Assembly: GCA_040381535.1 (NCBI GenBank)
Contig: JBEIHF010000005.1
Location: 1 to 64,000, forward strand
Length of the DNA stretch: 64,000 nucleotides
Source: Micavibrio_A sp040381535
Lineage (GTDB): Bacteria; Pseudomonadota; Alphaproteobacteria; Micavibrionales; Micavibrionaceae
Reading direction: 5' to 3'
The notes beneath the pieces were generated by a model. It had not been told where the DNA came from. It saw nothing but the letters and a program-made list of their open reading frames with translations, and made no database searches. The position numbers and the translations under genes are program-made. This document shows positions 35,105 to 44,345 of the stretch, one piece after another; positions within the stretch are counted from its first letter, which is position 1, and each line of letters begins with the position of its first letter.

Positions 35105-36961
35105 TCATTCGTTGAAGAATGAGAAGATTTTTTCCGCCTGCGCGCGTGAAATCCCCTCCACCTTCAACAAATCTTCGACGCCCGCCGATTTGATGGCTTT
35201 GGCCGATCCGAAATAATGGAGCAGTGCCTTTTTGCGGGCCGCGCCGATGCCGGCGATCTCATCCAGTGGGTTCTTGGTGATATCCATCGAACGGCGCGTC
35301 CGATGCGCCCCAATGGCAAAGCGGTGCGCTTCGTCGCGCAAGCGCTGTAGATAATGTAAAACGGGATCATTGAAGGGTAATTGGAACGGCGCGCGGCCTT
35401 CCACGAAAAACTGTTCGCGTCCTGCGTTGCGGTCAGGCCCTTTGGAGATAGAAACGACGGTGAGGTCTTCCCACACACCTATTTCCCTCAACACTTCACA
35501 CACAGCGTTGAATTGGCCAAGACCGCCGTCGATGAGAAGCAAATCCGGCCAGTCTTCGGAATCTCGGCTGATCTCATCTTTGATGGCGCGGCCGAAACGA
35601 CGGAGCATGACCTCGCGCATCATCCCGTAATCATCGGCTTTGTCGGCTTCCTTAATGTTGAATTTACGGTACGCGCCCTTGCGGAAGCCTTCGAGGCCCG
35701 CCACAATCATCCCGCCCACCATATTGGTTCCGGATATATGCGAGTTATCGTATACTTCGATGCGTTCAGGCATGACTTTCATGGTGAACAGTTTCGCGAC
35801 AGCCTCAAGCAATTCGCTTTCTCCCTTACGTTCCAGCAAATGTCGCTCCAACGCATCTTTAGCGTTCTTAAGCACGAAATCCAAAAGGCGTTTACGTTGC
35901 CCCCGCTGTGGCAAGGCGATCGTTATCTTGCGCCCCGCTTTATCGCGCGCGGATAGGGCTTCCTCGATCAATGCGCGTTCGACAGGAAGAACATTCACCA
36001 TGATTTCGGGCGGTATGGGTTTGCCTTCGTAAAACTGGGCCAGAAAATTCGCCATAATGGTCTGTTCGGTGACTTCGGAATCATGGCGTGGAAAATAAGC
36101 GCGGTTGCCGAAATTCTGCCCGCCACGGAAAAAGAACACCTGAATGCAGGTTTTGCCTTCACGTTGGTAGAACGCGATAACGTCGATGTCTTTTAGCCCC
36201 TCAATATTGATGTCCTGATGGACCTGCACGGATGAAAGCGAGGCAATCTTGTCGCGATATTCTGCGGCGCGCTCGTAATCCATCGCAACGCTCGCCTCTT
36301 CCATTTTGCTGCGGAAGGCATCTTGCAACGCGCGGCTTTTGCCTTCGAGAAAATCACGTGCCTGCCCGACATTCAGAGCATAATCCTCTTTGGAAATCTT
36401 GGCCACGCAAGGCGCGGTGCAACGTTTAATGTGATATTGCAGACAAGGACGCTTACGCGCCGAAAAATACGAATCCGAACAATTGCGCAATTTAAAAATA
36501 CGCTGCAACAAATCAATCGTGTGGTTTACCGCACTCGCATTGGCGAATGGTCCAAAATATTCTCCGCCCTCAACGCGCGCGCCGCGATGCTTTTGCACCT
36601 GTGGAAAGTCATGGTCACCCGTAATCATGATGTACGGGAATGATTTGTCGTCACGGAGCAGAATGTTAAAACGCGGCTTTAGTTTTTTGATTAGATTGGA
36701 TTCAAGCAGCAACGCCTCGACTTCGGAATTCGTGACGATGAATTCCATACTCGTCGTTTCCGCCACCATTCTCTTCAAACGGTTGGGCAACTTCATGACG
36801 TGGGAATATGTGACCACACGTTTCTTGAGAGCACGCGCCTTCCCCACATAAAGGACATCACCCTTTTCGTTAATCATGCGATAGACCCCCGGCTTTTCAG
36901 GCAGGGTTTTGACGTAGCCGCGAATAAGCTCCGCGCCTCTATCGAGGGAATTTACACTCAT
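35105..36961 (-). CDS. uvrC: UvrABC system subunit C
   Basis: Excinuclease subunit making both incisions in nucleotide excision repair, 618 residues. The GIY-YIG nuclease lies near the N terminus (KPGVYRMINEKGDVLYVGKARALKKRV), the UVR helical pair in the middle (SKMEEASVAMDYERAAEYRDKIASLSS), then the UvrC RNase-H-like domain with DLLLIDGGLGQ and the acidic active site, and tandem helix-hairpin-helix motifs at the end (IAGIGAARKKALL). The ATG of MSVNSLDRG is preferred to an upstream TTG. Confidence 0.96.
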   Translation of the reverse strand: MSVNSLDRGAELIRGYVKTLPEKPGVYRMINEKGDVLYVGKARALKKRVVTYSHVMKLPNRLKRMVAETTSMEFIVTNSEVEALLLESNLIKKLKPRFNILLRDDKSFPYIMITGDHDFPQVQKHRGARVEGGEYFGPFANASAVNHTIDLLQRIFKLRNCSDSYFSARKRPCLQYHIKRCTAPCVAKISKEDYALNVGQARDFLEGKSRALQDAFRSKMEEASVAMDYERAAEYRDKIASLSSVQVHQDINIEGLKDIDVIAFYQREGKTCIQVFFFRGGQNFGNRAYFPRHDSEVTEQTIMANFLAQFYEGKPIPPEIMVNVLPVERALIEEALSARDKAGRKITIALPQRGQRKRLLDFVLKNAKDALERHLLERKGESELLEAVAKLFTMKVMPERIEVYDNSHISGTNMVGGMIVAGLEGFRKGAYRKFNIKEADKADDYGMMREVMLRRFGRAIKDEISRDSEDWPDLLLIDGGLGQFNAVCEVLREIGVWEDLTVVSISKGPDRNAGREQFFVEGRAPFQLPFNDPVLHYLQRLRDEAHRFAIGAHRTRRSMDITKNPLDEIAGIGAARKKALLHYFGSAKAIKSAGVEDLLKVEGISRAQAEKIFSFFNE

Positions 36962-37042
36962 ATATAGATATTTAGGGCAGTAAGGCCGCTGGAGCAACTT
37001 GTCTTGAGCGTTTTGATATGCTTATCTTTCGCGTGCTGTTTG

Positions 37043-37129
37043 GCGGGTATGGCGGAACAGGTAGACGCACAGGACTTAAAATCCTGAGGGAGCAATCCCG
37101 TGCCGGTTCGATTCCGGCTACCCGCACCA
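37043..37129 (+). tRNA. tRNA-Leu(TAA)
   Basis: An 87-base class II tRNA with a long variable arm (GAGGGAGCAATCCCGT region), acceptor GCGGGTA/TACCCGC and encoded CCA. The anticodon stem is CAGGA-CTTAAAA-TCCTG, giving anticodon TAA. Confidence 0.95.
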
Positions 37130-37165
37130 TTTTTCCCCGTGGTAATGTTCTGACAGGGATAATGC

Positions 37166-38182
37166 ATGAAACTTCAAACCTTGAATAAAGTGACCATCAC
37201 ACTCGCCGCCCTTTGGTTGGTGGCTGTTCTTGGCTATAGTTTGTACAGATATATAACCACCCCAGACCTTATCAATTGGTCGGGCGCGCCAATCGTAACT
37301 TTTGGCCCGCTCCTCGCCTATGCCGTGATTTGGGCCATGGGTTACTGCATTGCGAAAATATATTTCCATTACAAGGACGGTAGCTGGAACGGCAGAACAT
37401 TCGAACAAAAAGGCAAAGCAGCGTATGTAAACTCGATCGTCCTGACTGTGGTTTTGACATTGGCCTTTTTCTTGACCGTTTACATCTCCACGAAGAACTA
37501 CGATGCCTATCACACTGCTATGGATGCTTGCCGCGCCGAAGCGATGAAATCAAAAATAGAGCCGGAAAAGCACATAGATTTCATGCTGCTGTGCGTACGT
37601 GGCAAAGGACAGCGCGTATTTACGACGAAAAGTTGTTATGACGAACCATTCCCGAACAGCGATTCCTGTCTCTCGCATTTTTATGAGCCTGTTGAACCGC
37701 AAGAGACGGAAATGTTGGAAACCATGAAACAAGCCATTCTTATACAGAACGCAGAAGACGCACTTAGGAAAGAACTTCCTCCGGATGCACCGCGCGGATC
37801 AGGTGAGGAACTGGCACCCACTTATAAGCCCGATGAAGATGGAGAAGACCCTCTCGACAAATGGGCAAGAGAACAAGAAGAACGCCTTAAAAAATACGGC
37901 TCTGAAGCTGCCGCCAGAAAAGGAGAGCACAAACTATTTCCGGAAGCCTTAACGGATTGCAAAAAATTTATGGCTGATACCTATGGTTCAGAAGATAGTT
38001 TTGCTGAAAAATTAATGGACATGAGAGCTTGCATGTTTAGAAAAGGATATAAGGATAACTTTACGTGGGTTAGGCCCGAAATTTGTGACAAAAACATGGA
38101 TCTGGATGATCAAGGCCTTCCTCAAACAATGTCTCTTCCAGAATGTTACGTTCCCATAGAAATCAAGGAGCAAGTCTTCTAA
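37166..38182 (+). CDS. Membrane protein of unknown function next to tRNA-Leu
   Basis: A 338-residue protein with three predicted membrane helices near the N terminus (about residues 9-30, 42-64 and 88-108), followed by a charged region with several Cys (DACRAEAM, LLCVRGK, KSCYDE, DSCLSH). A long acidic stretch around 200-240 and a second Cys-containing block at the C terminus (ALTDCKKF, RACMFRKGY, PEICDKN) suggest an exported or disulfide-rich domain. No family is recognised. It begins 36 bases after the tRNA. Confidence 0.68.
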   Translation: MKLQTLNKVTITLAALWLVAVLGYSLYRYITTPDLINWSGAPIVTFGPLLAYAVIWAMGYCIAKIYFHYKDGSWNGRTFEQKGKAAYVNSIVLTVVLTLAFFLTVYISTKNYDAYHTAMDACRAEAMKSKIEPEKHIDFMLLCVRGKGQRVFTTKSCYDEPFPNSDSCLSHFYEPVEPQETEMLETMKQAILIQNAEDALRKELPPDAPRGSGEELAPTYKPDEDGEDPLDKWAREQEERLKKYGSEAAARKGEHKLFPEALTDCKKFMADTYGSEDSFAEKLMDMRACMFRKGYKDNFTWVRPEICDKNMDLDDQGLPQTMSLPECYVPIEIKEQVF

Positions 38183-38976
38183 ACTTTTTTACCCGTCGAT
38201 TGAATCGAGAGCGCGTTGGGCTCTCCGCCCAAATCGGCAATCATCTTGATGACCTCGCCCGTGGCTTTGTCCAGCACAGGATCATCGCTTGAGCGCAGCA
38301 CCAAAGAAAGCCCCAGCAGACCTCCGCGGAAATGCGGATAGCTTCCGATACTCACATTGGGATACTTCGACTGAATAAAGGTCAGGGGCTCCGCCACCTC
38401 GCTTTCCTGCAGCGAACAGGCAATCGTGTTGGACAAAACAGGTTTGCCGCGCGAGAGGCGCGTTTTCACATCATCGAACATTGCCTGCATGATGCGCGGC
38501 ACGCCCGCCATCACGAACACGTTTTCAATCTGGAATCCAGGCGCGCCAGAAACGGGGTTGGAGATCAGCGTCGCGCCTTTGGGGATCATCGCCATCTTTT
38601 TGCGCGGCGGTGTGACGTTTTCTTCGGAACCGTAATGTGCGACCAGAATGCGGAACGCGACCTCGTCCAGTTCGTATGGAACACCGAAGGCCTTGGCGAT
38701 GGATTCGGAAGTGATATCGTCATGCGTGGGGCCTATGCCGCCGGTGGTGAAAACATAATCCACCTTGCCACGCAGTTCATTCACCGCGGCCACGATTTCG
38801 GCCTCGATATCGGGTACCACCCGCACCTGATGAAGGGCTATGCCCATAGCATTGAGATTTTCGGCGATCCACGAGGTATTGGTGTCCTGCGTACGGCCCG
38901 AGAGTATCTCGTTCCCTACCACAACCAGAGCAACGCTATATATGTCTTTATTGGTAGGCAGACCCATGATTTCCAT
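38179..38976 (-). CDS. cinA: CinA-like molybdopterin-binding protein
   Basis: A 265-residue protein with the MoCF_biosynth fold as in the N-terminal half of CinA. Motifs include VGNEILSGRTQDTNTSWIA, TTGGIGPTHDDITSESIA and SGAPGFQIENVFVMAGVP. In two-domain CinA this region acts with a C-terminal deamidase (PncC); here that domain is absent, so the protein is the stand-alone form. The ATG at 38976 is chosen for its AAGGA eight bases upstream. The 3' end overlaps the neighbour by four bases. Confidence 0.9.
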   Translation of the reverse strand: MEIMGLPTNKDIYSVALVVVGNEILSGRTQDTNTSWIAENLNAMGIALHQVRVVPDIEAEIVAAVNELRGKVDYVFTTGGIGPTHDDITSESIAKAFGVPYELDEVAFRILVAHYGSEENVTPPRKKMAMIPKGATLISNPVSGAPGFQIENVFVMAGVPRIMQAMFDDVKTRLSRGKPVLSNTIACSLQESEVAEPLTFIQSKYPNVSIGSYPHFRGGLLGLSLVLRSSDDPVLDKATGEVIKMIADLGGEPNALSIQSTGKKV

Positions 38977-39058
38977 ACAAAAATTCCTTGTAAGGATATA
39001 AAGCTTCGGCCATAACTCTACAAGATCAAAAAGCAAAAAAAAAGCACGGGAAAACCAT

Positions 39059-39868
39059 ATGGGCAAAGCAGCCTACAGCCATGAAGGTATAGAACTCCAC
39101 CCGAAAGAGGATTTCGAGGGCATGAGCCGCGCCGGAAAACTAGCGGCCGAGACGCTGGATATGATTACGGAACATGTGGTCCCCGGCGTGACAACGGAAG
39201 AACTGGACCGCCTATGCCATATGTTCATCACCAAACACGGCGCCATCCCCGCCCCGCTCAATTATAAAGGCTTTCCCAAATCCATCTGCACATCGATCGA
39301 TAAAGTCGTCTGCCACGGCATCCCGACAGATAAAAAGAAACTCATCGCAGGCGAAATCATAAATATCGATGTAACGGTTATTTTAAACGGCTGGTATGGC
39401 GATACGTCGCGCACTTATCCGGTCGGCGATAAAATTTCCGACAAAGCGAAAAAGCTCGTCGATGTGACTTACGAATGTATGATGCGCGGGATAGAGGCAG
39501 TGAAACCCGGCAACACGCTGGGCGATGTCGGCCATGCCATTCAATCCCTTGCCGAAAGCAACGGTTTTTCCGTGGTGCGTGATTTCTGCGGCCACGGTCT
39601 GGGCCGTGAATTCCATCAGGCGCCATCAGTCGTCCATTACGGCAAACCCGGCAAAGGCGTGGTTCTCAAACCAGGCATGTTCTTTACGATAGAACCGATG
39701 ATCAACGAAGGCGTATGGCAAATCAAAGTGAAAGACGATGGTTGGACCGCGGTAACGGCAGACGGAAAACTCTCGGCCCAGTTCGAACATTCATTGGCCG
39801 TAACCGATACGGGCTTTGAAATATTCACGCTTTCACCAAAAGGCTTTACTAAGCCGCCTTATATTTAG
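39059..39868 (+). CDS. map: Methionine aminopeptidase, type I
   Basis: Metalloenzyme that removes the initiator Met from new proteins, 269 residues. All five metal ligands are visible: Asp in NIDVTVILNGWYGD (two Asp), His in FCGHGLGREFHQAP, Glu in FTIEPMI and Glu in FEHSLAVT. In many alphaproteobacteria radC follows map; here a reverse-strand gene and then a decayed radC follow. Confidence 0.96.
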   Translation: MGKAAYSHEGIELHPKEDFEGMSRAGKLAAETLDMITEHVVPGVTTEELDRLCHMFITKHGAIPAPLNYKGFPKSICTSIDKVVCHGIPTDKKKLIAGEIINIDVTVILNGWYGDTSRTYPVGDKISDKAKKLVDVTYECMMRGIEAVKPGNTLGDVGHAIQSLAESNGFSVVRDFCGHGLGREFHQAPSVVHYGKPGKGVVLKPGMFFTIEPMINEGVWQIKVKDDGWTAVTADGKLSAQFEHSLAVTDTGFEIFTLSPKGFTKPPYI

Positions 39869-40338
39869 GCGAAGTGCTTCTCTAGGTCGGAATTGGGCTT
39901 TCGTTTTTCGTTTAAACCCATCTCTCGATTTAAAAGTGTTGAAAACTCTCTGCCCGCTTTTTCTTCAACTTTAAAAATATAATGACGCGTCACCTCTTTT
40001 CCCTCATCGGTAACGTGATTGGCCGCAATAAAAATACCCTGGCTACTCGGCTTTAAACCACTGTCATCACCCGCATAACTGGCATGGACAATGGCTCCTA
40101 AGGGAATAAAAATTTCTGTAATAGCCTTCTCAGCAGGGTCATGCATTACAGTAGGCTCACCTTGAAAAAAAATACCAACGCCTTCTATCAGGGCAACCTC
40201 ACCTATACATCGAAAAGCACCAGTTACAGCAGAAAGCTTTGATAACACTACTGGCAGATCAGCCTTAGGGGCGGTAACTGTTTCCGGCTCACAGATAGCT
40301 GATTGTTGTTCAAAATTAAATTTTAACTGTGTGCCCAT
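39865..40338 (-). CDS. Hypothetical protein, 157 residues
   Basis: A soluble protein beginning MGTQLKFNFEQQSAICEPE, with AGGAG seven bases before this ATG; the longer open frame to 40416 is not needed. The middle reads EKAITEIFIPLGAIVHASYAGDDSGLKPSSQGIFIAANHV, alternating strands, and the tail is basic. No known domain is recognised. It ends four bases inside map and starts about 110 bases before the radC relic. Confidence 0.55.
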   Translation of the reverse strand: MGTQLKFNFEQQSAICEPETVTAPKADLPVVLSKLSAVTGAFRCIGEVALIEGVGIFFQGEPTVMHDPAEKAITEIFIPLGAIVHASYAGDDSGLKPSSQGIFIAANHVTDEGKEVTRHYIFKVEEKAGREFSTLLNREMGLNEKRKPNSDLEKHFA

Positions 40339-40447
40339 GGTGGCGCTCCTAATGAAAGAAATGTGCGAGCATGATATATGTAAAATATAACCTTGAGAAT
40401 TACTTTCTATAATCATTTGAAATTTCAGTCAAATTTGGCCCTAACCT

Positions 40448-41085
40448 ATGGCAAAACCACATATAGATGTCGCCCCAAAGCCAGAAAAAAAACTTAGAGA
40501 AAACCTCATTTCAAAGGCCACCTAGATCGTTTAAGAGGATCCGTTTACAATCGCTCCTGATGTCTTGCCCGATTATTAACTCCCCGAACTCCTCTTATTT
40601 ATGGCCATTCCGCGCCGCGATGTAAAGCCCATCGTCAAAACCTTGATCCCGATTAAAACGGTTCAAGCGGCAAGATTGGGATTGCTAAAGCCGATATCCC
40701 TGCAAAACCCGTGCTCAACAACTGGCAACGCCTGCTCGATTATCTGCACGCCTCCATGGCGCATGAGAAAAAAGAACATATTAGTTTATTGTTCCTGAAC
40801 AAAAAAAAATCGAATTGATCGCGGATGAAGGGCAACAATCGGGCACGTTGCGCCATACCCCGCCTATCCCCCAGAGTCATGAAACGTGCATTGGAACTCG
40901 GCCCGACCGCGCTTATCCTCGTTCACAACTACCCAAAGGGAGACAGCGCGCCCACCCGCGCCGATATCAACATGACCAAACACGGCGCCATCCCCGCCGC
41001 CGCCCCGTTCAACATCATCGTCCGCGATCATTTAATTGTTTCACCGGAGGGCGTAACAAGTTTCAAAAGCCCTAGATTGATGTAA
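40448..41085 (+). pseudogene. radC: Decayed radC (JAMM-domain DNA repair-like protein)
   Basis: Fragments of RadC can be read in order across three frames: an N terminus MAKPHIDVAPKPEKKLRENL; then stops; then APDVLPDY, a stop, LPELLLFMAIPRRDVKPIV; then LNNWQRLLDYLHASMAHEKKEHISLLFLNKKK in another frame; then LIADEGQQSGTL; and the C-terminal VMKRALELGPTALILVHNYPKGDS block. At least three in-frame stops and two or more frame changes are present. The metal site, normally HNHPSGD, reads HNYPKGD, so one ligand is also lost. It lies downstream of map, the usual place for radC. Confidence 0.88.
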
Positions 41086-41094
41086 AATACATTT

Positions 41095-41709
41095 ATGACA
41101 GACCCATTCCGCTATCGCCTACCGCAATATGTTTCCACGCCACGCTTTACCATGCGAAGGTTGGACGAACCTGATGCGCAGGAATTGTTCGACGCGGCAA
41201 AGGAAAGCCATGACGGGCTGAACAGGTGGTTCGGCGGCGCGCTCACCAAACGTGACCTTACGCTCGAAAAAACCCGCGCCTATATCCGCAATTGCGAGGA
41301 AGATTTCGAACAACGCACCTTCATTCAATATGGCGCATTCGACAATGAAAACGGCCGCCTGATAGGTCTCGGCTCCCTACACCATCTCGACTGGGAAATA
41401 CCCAAGGGCCGCATCGGATACTGGACGCGCAAATCCGAACAGAAAAAAGGTTACGCCACCGATATTGCGCACGTGATGGCCCGCATCGCGTTTGAAAAAT
41501 TGCATTTCGTACGTCTCGAAATCCGCACCGCCACGAAAAACCCCGCAAGCTCCGCCGTGCCAAAAAAACTCGGCTATAAATTCCTCACCGTGTTTGAGAA
41601 AAACAAAAAAGGCAATGACGGCGAACTATGGGACCTAGAAATCCATGTTCGCTTTGACACCAACGGCCTCCCGCCCATGAAAATCGCCTACGACGACGTC
41701 CTTGAATAA
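41095..41709 (+). CDS. GNAT acetyltransferase, RimJ/RimL type
   Basis: A 204-residue acetyltransferase of the group that modifies ribosomal proteins or small amines (Acetyltransf_3). The N terminus STPRFTMRRLDEPDAQELFDA is typical, and the acetyl-CoA block is IGYWTRKSEQKKGYATDIAHVMARIAFEKL, followed by RLEIRTATKNPASSAVPKKLGYKF. The substrate is unknown. The next gene is purB, 51 bases downstream. Confidence 0.85.
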   Translation: MTDPFRYRLPQYVSTPRFTMRRLDEPDAQELFDAAKESHDGLNRWFGGALTKRDLTLEKTRAYIRNCEEDFEQRTFIQYGAFDNENGRLIGLGSLHHLDWEIPKGRIGYWTRKSEQKKGYATDIAHVMARIAFEKLHFVRLEIRTATKNPASSAVPKKLGYKFLTVFEKNKKGNDGELWDLEIHVRFDTNGLPPMKIAYDDVLE

Positions 41710-41760
41710 TGCCGCAGGGAATGCTAAAAACCCTAAGAATTCAAAGATCTTAGAGGAATC

Positions 41761-43059
41761 ATGATCCCCCGTTACACCCGCCCCGCCATGGCCGAAATTT
41801 TTGAAGCAGACAACCGTTTCAAGATATGGCTGGAGATCGAAACCCTAGCAGCAGAAAAAATGGCCGAGATGGGAACCGTGCCGAAATCCGTTCCGAAATC
41901 TTTGCGCGAAAAAGGCAAGTTCGATATCGCGCGCATTGATGAAATCGAAAAAGAAGTCAAACATGACGCCATCGCGTTTTTAACATCCGTTGCCGAATAT
42001 GTCGGCGAAGATTCTCGCTATGTTCATCAGGGCATGACCTCTTCCGATGTGATCGATACAGCATTTTCCGTGCAACTCACCCAAGCCGCCGATATTTTGT
42101 TAAAAGATCTCGATGATGTTCTCGCCGCGTTGAAAAAACGCAGCCTTGAACACAAAGGCACGCTCACGATTGGCCGCTCGCACGGCATTCACGCCGAACC
42201 CACAACATTCGGTTTCAAATTGGCAGGCCATTACGCCGCGTTCAAACGTGCAAAAGAGCGCCTGAAAAACGCCCGCGCGGAAATCGCCGTTTGTTCCATA
42301 TCCGGCGCGGTTGGCACTTATGCCACTGTCTCCCCAGAAATCCAGAAATATGTCGGTGCCAAACTCGGCCTACGCCCCGAAGATGTCTCAACACAGGTTA
42401 TTCCACGCGATCGCCATGCCATGTTCTTCGCCACGCTAGGCGTCATTGCTTCTTCTATCGAAAACCTCGCGATTGAAATCCGCCACCTGCAAAGAACGGA
42501 AGTGCGCGAAGCCGAAGAATTCTTCTCTCCCGGCCAAAAAGGCTCTTCCGCCATGCCGCACAAGAGAAATCCGATCTTAACTGAAAACCTAACGGGCCTT
42601 GCCCGCGTGGTGCGCGCGTCCGTGGTTCCTGCGCTTGAAAACGTCGCGCTGTGGCATGAACGTGATATTTCCCACTCTTCCGTCGAACGCATCATGGCGC
42701 CCGATGCTTGCATCGCGCTGGATTTCGCATTGGCGCGTTTGGCCAATGTCATCGAAAAACTCTTGGTATATCCAGACACAATGATGGACAACCTCGAAAA
42801 AATGGGCGGCCTCGTGTTCTCGCAAAAAGTTTTGTTGGCCCTCACCCAAGCCGGTATCGCCCGCGAAGATGCTTACCGCATCGTTCAACGCAACGCGATG
42901 CAGGTATGGGAATCCCGTGGCCAGAAAAAATTGATCGACCTTTTGAAAGAAGATGCCGAAGTCATCGCCAAGATAGCCGTAAAAGACCTCGAAAAAATCT
43001 TTCAATACGAAGATTATATCGCCGCCGTCGGCGACATAATCCAAGCGGTCGTTGCGTAA
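41761..43059 (+). CDS. purB: Adenylosuccinate lyase
   Basis: Purine-biosynthesis enzyme that cleaves SAICAR and adenylosuccinate, releasing fumarate. The superfamily signature is GSSAMPHKRNPILTENL, and the start MIPRYTRPAMAEIFEADNRFKIWLEIE is that of the short (432-residue) bacterial form. HQGMTSSDVIDTAFSVQL and RSHGIHAEPTTFGFK are the other conserved active-site blocks. Confidence 0.97.
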   Translation: MIPRYTRPAMAEIFEADNRFKIWLEIETLAAEKMAEMGTVPKSVPKSLREKGKFDIARIDEIEKEVKHDAIAFLTSVAEYVGEDSRYVHQGMTSSDVIDTAFSVQLTQAADILLKDLDDVLAALKKRSLEHKGTLTIGRSHGIHAEPTTFGFKLAGHYAAFKRAKERLKNARAEIAVCSISGAVGTYATVSPEIQKYVGAKLGLRPEDVSTQVIPRDRHAMFFATLGVIASSIENLAIEIRHLQRTEVREAEEFFSPGQKGSSAMPHKRNPILTENLTGLARVVRASVVPALENVALWHERDISHSSVERIMAPDACIALDFALARLANVIEKLLVYPDTMMDNLEKMGGLVFSQKVLLALTQAGIAREDAYRIVQRNAMQVWESRGQKKLIDLLKEDAEVIAKIAVKDLEKIFQYEDYIAAVGDIIQAVVA

Positions 43060-43097
43060 GACATAATGAAACGCGCGAGCTTATCGCGCCGCGCGAT

Positions 43098-43316
43098 ATG
43101 CAGTTGCAAGTCATTCTTATCAAACCTTCTGGCGCAAGCATTTTGCGCACGTTTCGGCCAGCTCCGGAGGTCGATGGAACCAAGCTGAGCTGGAATCTGT
43201 TAAAAGGTGAGAAATTAATCTCGCAAGACGGTCTCACGGGTATTTCCCTTAGCCACCTAAACAGCTATATAGGAATCGACCAGATAATAATTACTCCCCA
43301 AGGAGAAACGCCATGA
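43098..43316 (+). CDS. Small hypothetical protein upstream of bfr
   Basis: A 72-residue ORF (MQLQVILIKPSGASILRTFRPAPE...) whose stop overlaps the bacterioferritin start as ATGA, which argues that it is translated. The ribosome binding site is weak. Beta-strand patterns (LSWNLLKGEKLISQD, GIDQIIITPQGE) suggest a small compact domain. No family is recognised. Confidence 0.5.
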   Translation: MQLQVILIKPSGASILRTFRPAPEVDGTKLSWNLLKGEKLISQDGLTGISLSHLNSYIGIDQIIITPQGETP

Positions 43317-43804
43317 AGGGCAACCCACAAGTTCTTAAACGCCTAAACCTCGCACTAAAAGGCGAGCTGACGGCCATCAATCAATACTTCCTGCATTCCA
43401 GAATGCTTGAGGATTGGGGCGTCACTAAGCTGGCGAAACATGAATACAAGGAATCGATCGAGGAAATGCACCACGCCGATCTTCTGATTAAACGCATCCT
43501 TCTGCTAGAAGGCCTTCCTAATCTACAAGAACTCGGAAAACTCTATATCGGTGAAAAAGTAGAAGAAGTTTTGTCGGGTGATTTGAAATTGGAAGAAGAA
43601 GGCATTGCAAACTACCGCGCCGGTATCAAGGATTGCGAAGAAGCGAATGATTACGTGACGCGCGACCTATTCATCAAAATCCTCACCGATGAAGAAAGCC
43701 ATCAGGACTTCCTGCTGACCCAGCTCATGATGGTTAAAACGATCGGCATCGAAAAATACATTCAATTGAATTCCGACGCGGCCATCGACCAAGAGGCGGG
43801 CTAA
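43313..43804 (+). CDS. bfr: Bacterioferritin
   Basis: Iron-storage protein forming 24-mer shells, 163 residues. Ferroxidase ligands fit the family: Glu in KGELTAINQYF, EEMHHAD (Glu, His), YRAGIKDCEEAND, and ILTDEESHQDFL; the heme-ligating Met is in SIEEMHHADLL. It follows the small ORF without a gap. Two Bfd-like ferredoxins about 0.5 kb downstream could help release the stored iron. Confidence 0.96.
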   Translation: MKGNPQVLKRLNLALKGELTAINQYFLHSRMLEDWGVTKLAKHEYKESIEEMHHADLLIKRILLLEGLPNLQELGKLYIGEKVEEVLSGDLKLEEEGIANYRAGIKDCEEANDYVTRDLFIKILTDEESHQDFLLTQLMMVKTIGIEKYIQLNSDAAIDQEAG

Positions 43805-44196
43805 CGCTTCACCCAGTAATCGAACGCCTTCTCCTGAATGGCTTTTATATATTTTGCGGCCTTGGGTCCCTCCCAAGGCCCTTTATATTTTGGGTCATCG
43901 CGTTCAGCCCACCACCCCGCGCCCGGAATTTTATCGGACGCGCGCACAACCAGCACCGCTAGCTCGGGCTGTTTCTTCTTCAAGGCACGACGATCGACTT
44001 CACCGAGCGCCACACAAAGAGCCCGCATTTTGGGGCGCGAAAATCGCAAGCCCAGGCAATCTAGCGTTTCGGCATAGGAAATGGGCTTACCCGCCCGTGC
44101 GCTACTCTGCATAAGGGCCTCCAGAGCGTCTATATCGAAGAGCCTTTGCCAATAGGGCGTCGGAAGCTCCGGTTCTATATACCGTTGATTTTTCAT
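43801..44196 (-). CDS. Conserved hypothetical protein, 131 residues
   Basis: A soluble protein with an internal FSRPKMRALCVALGEVDRRALKKKQPELAVLVVRASDKIPGAGWW segment and a tail GPWEGPKAAKYIKAIQEKAFDYW. I have seen similar small alphaproteobacterial proteins labelled ribose-phosphate pyrophosphokinase without support; the size and motifs do not match that enzyme. The function is unknown. It overlaps bfr by four bases at the 3' ends. Confidence 0.6.
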   Translation of the reverse strand: MKNQRYIEPELPTPYWQRLFDIDALEALMQSSARAGKPISYAETLDCLGLRFSRPKMRALCVALGEVDRRALKKKQPELAVLVVRASDKIPGAGWWAERDDPKYKGPWEGPKAAKYIKAIQEKAFDYWVKR

Positions 44197-44242
44197 GATT
44201 AATTGAATTTATGCCTTATTTTTTCCCCCTTGGCAAAAGGGA

Positions 44243-44261
44243 AATGAGAATAACTCGCATT
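44243..44261 (+). promoter_or_regulatory. Fur-box-like site upstream of the Bfd pair
   Basis: AATGAGAATAACTCGCATT is an imperfect 19-bp inverted repeat (AATGnGAnTnAnTCnCATT) close to Fur boxes. A second weaker dyad GCGAA...TTCGC lies just downstream. It is about 85 bases before the first Bfd-like gene. Confidence 0.6.
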
Positions 44262-44345
44262 TTCCACTTGCGAATGGTTTTCACTTTCGCTTAAGGTTGA
44301 GGGAGCAAGTTGAAAAACAATGCTTCTCATAGAGGGTTATCTTAA

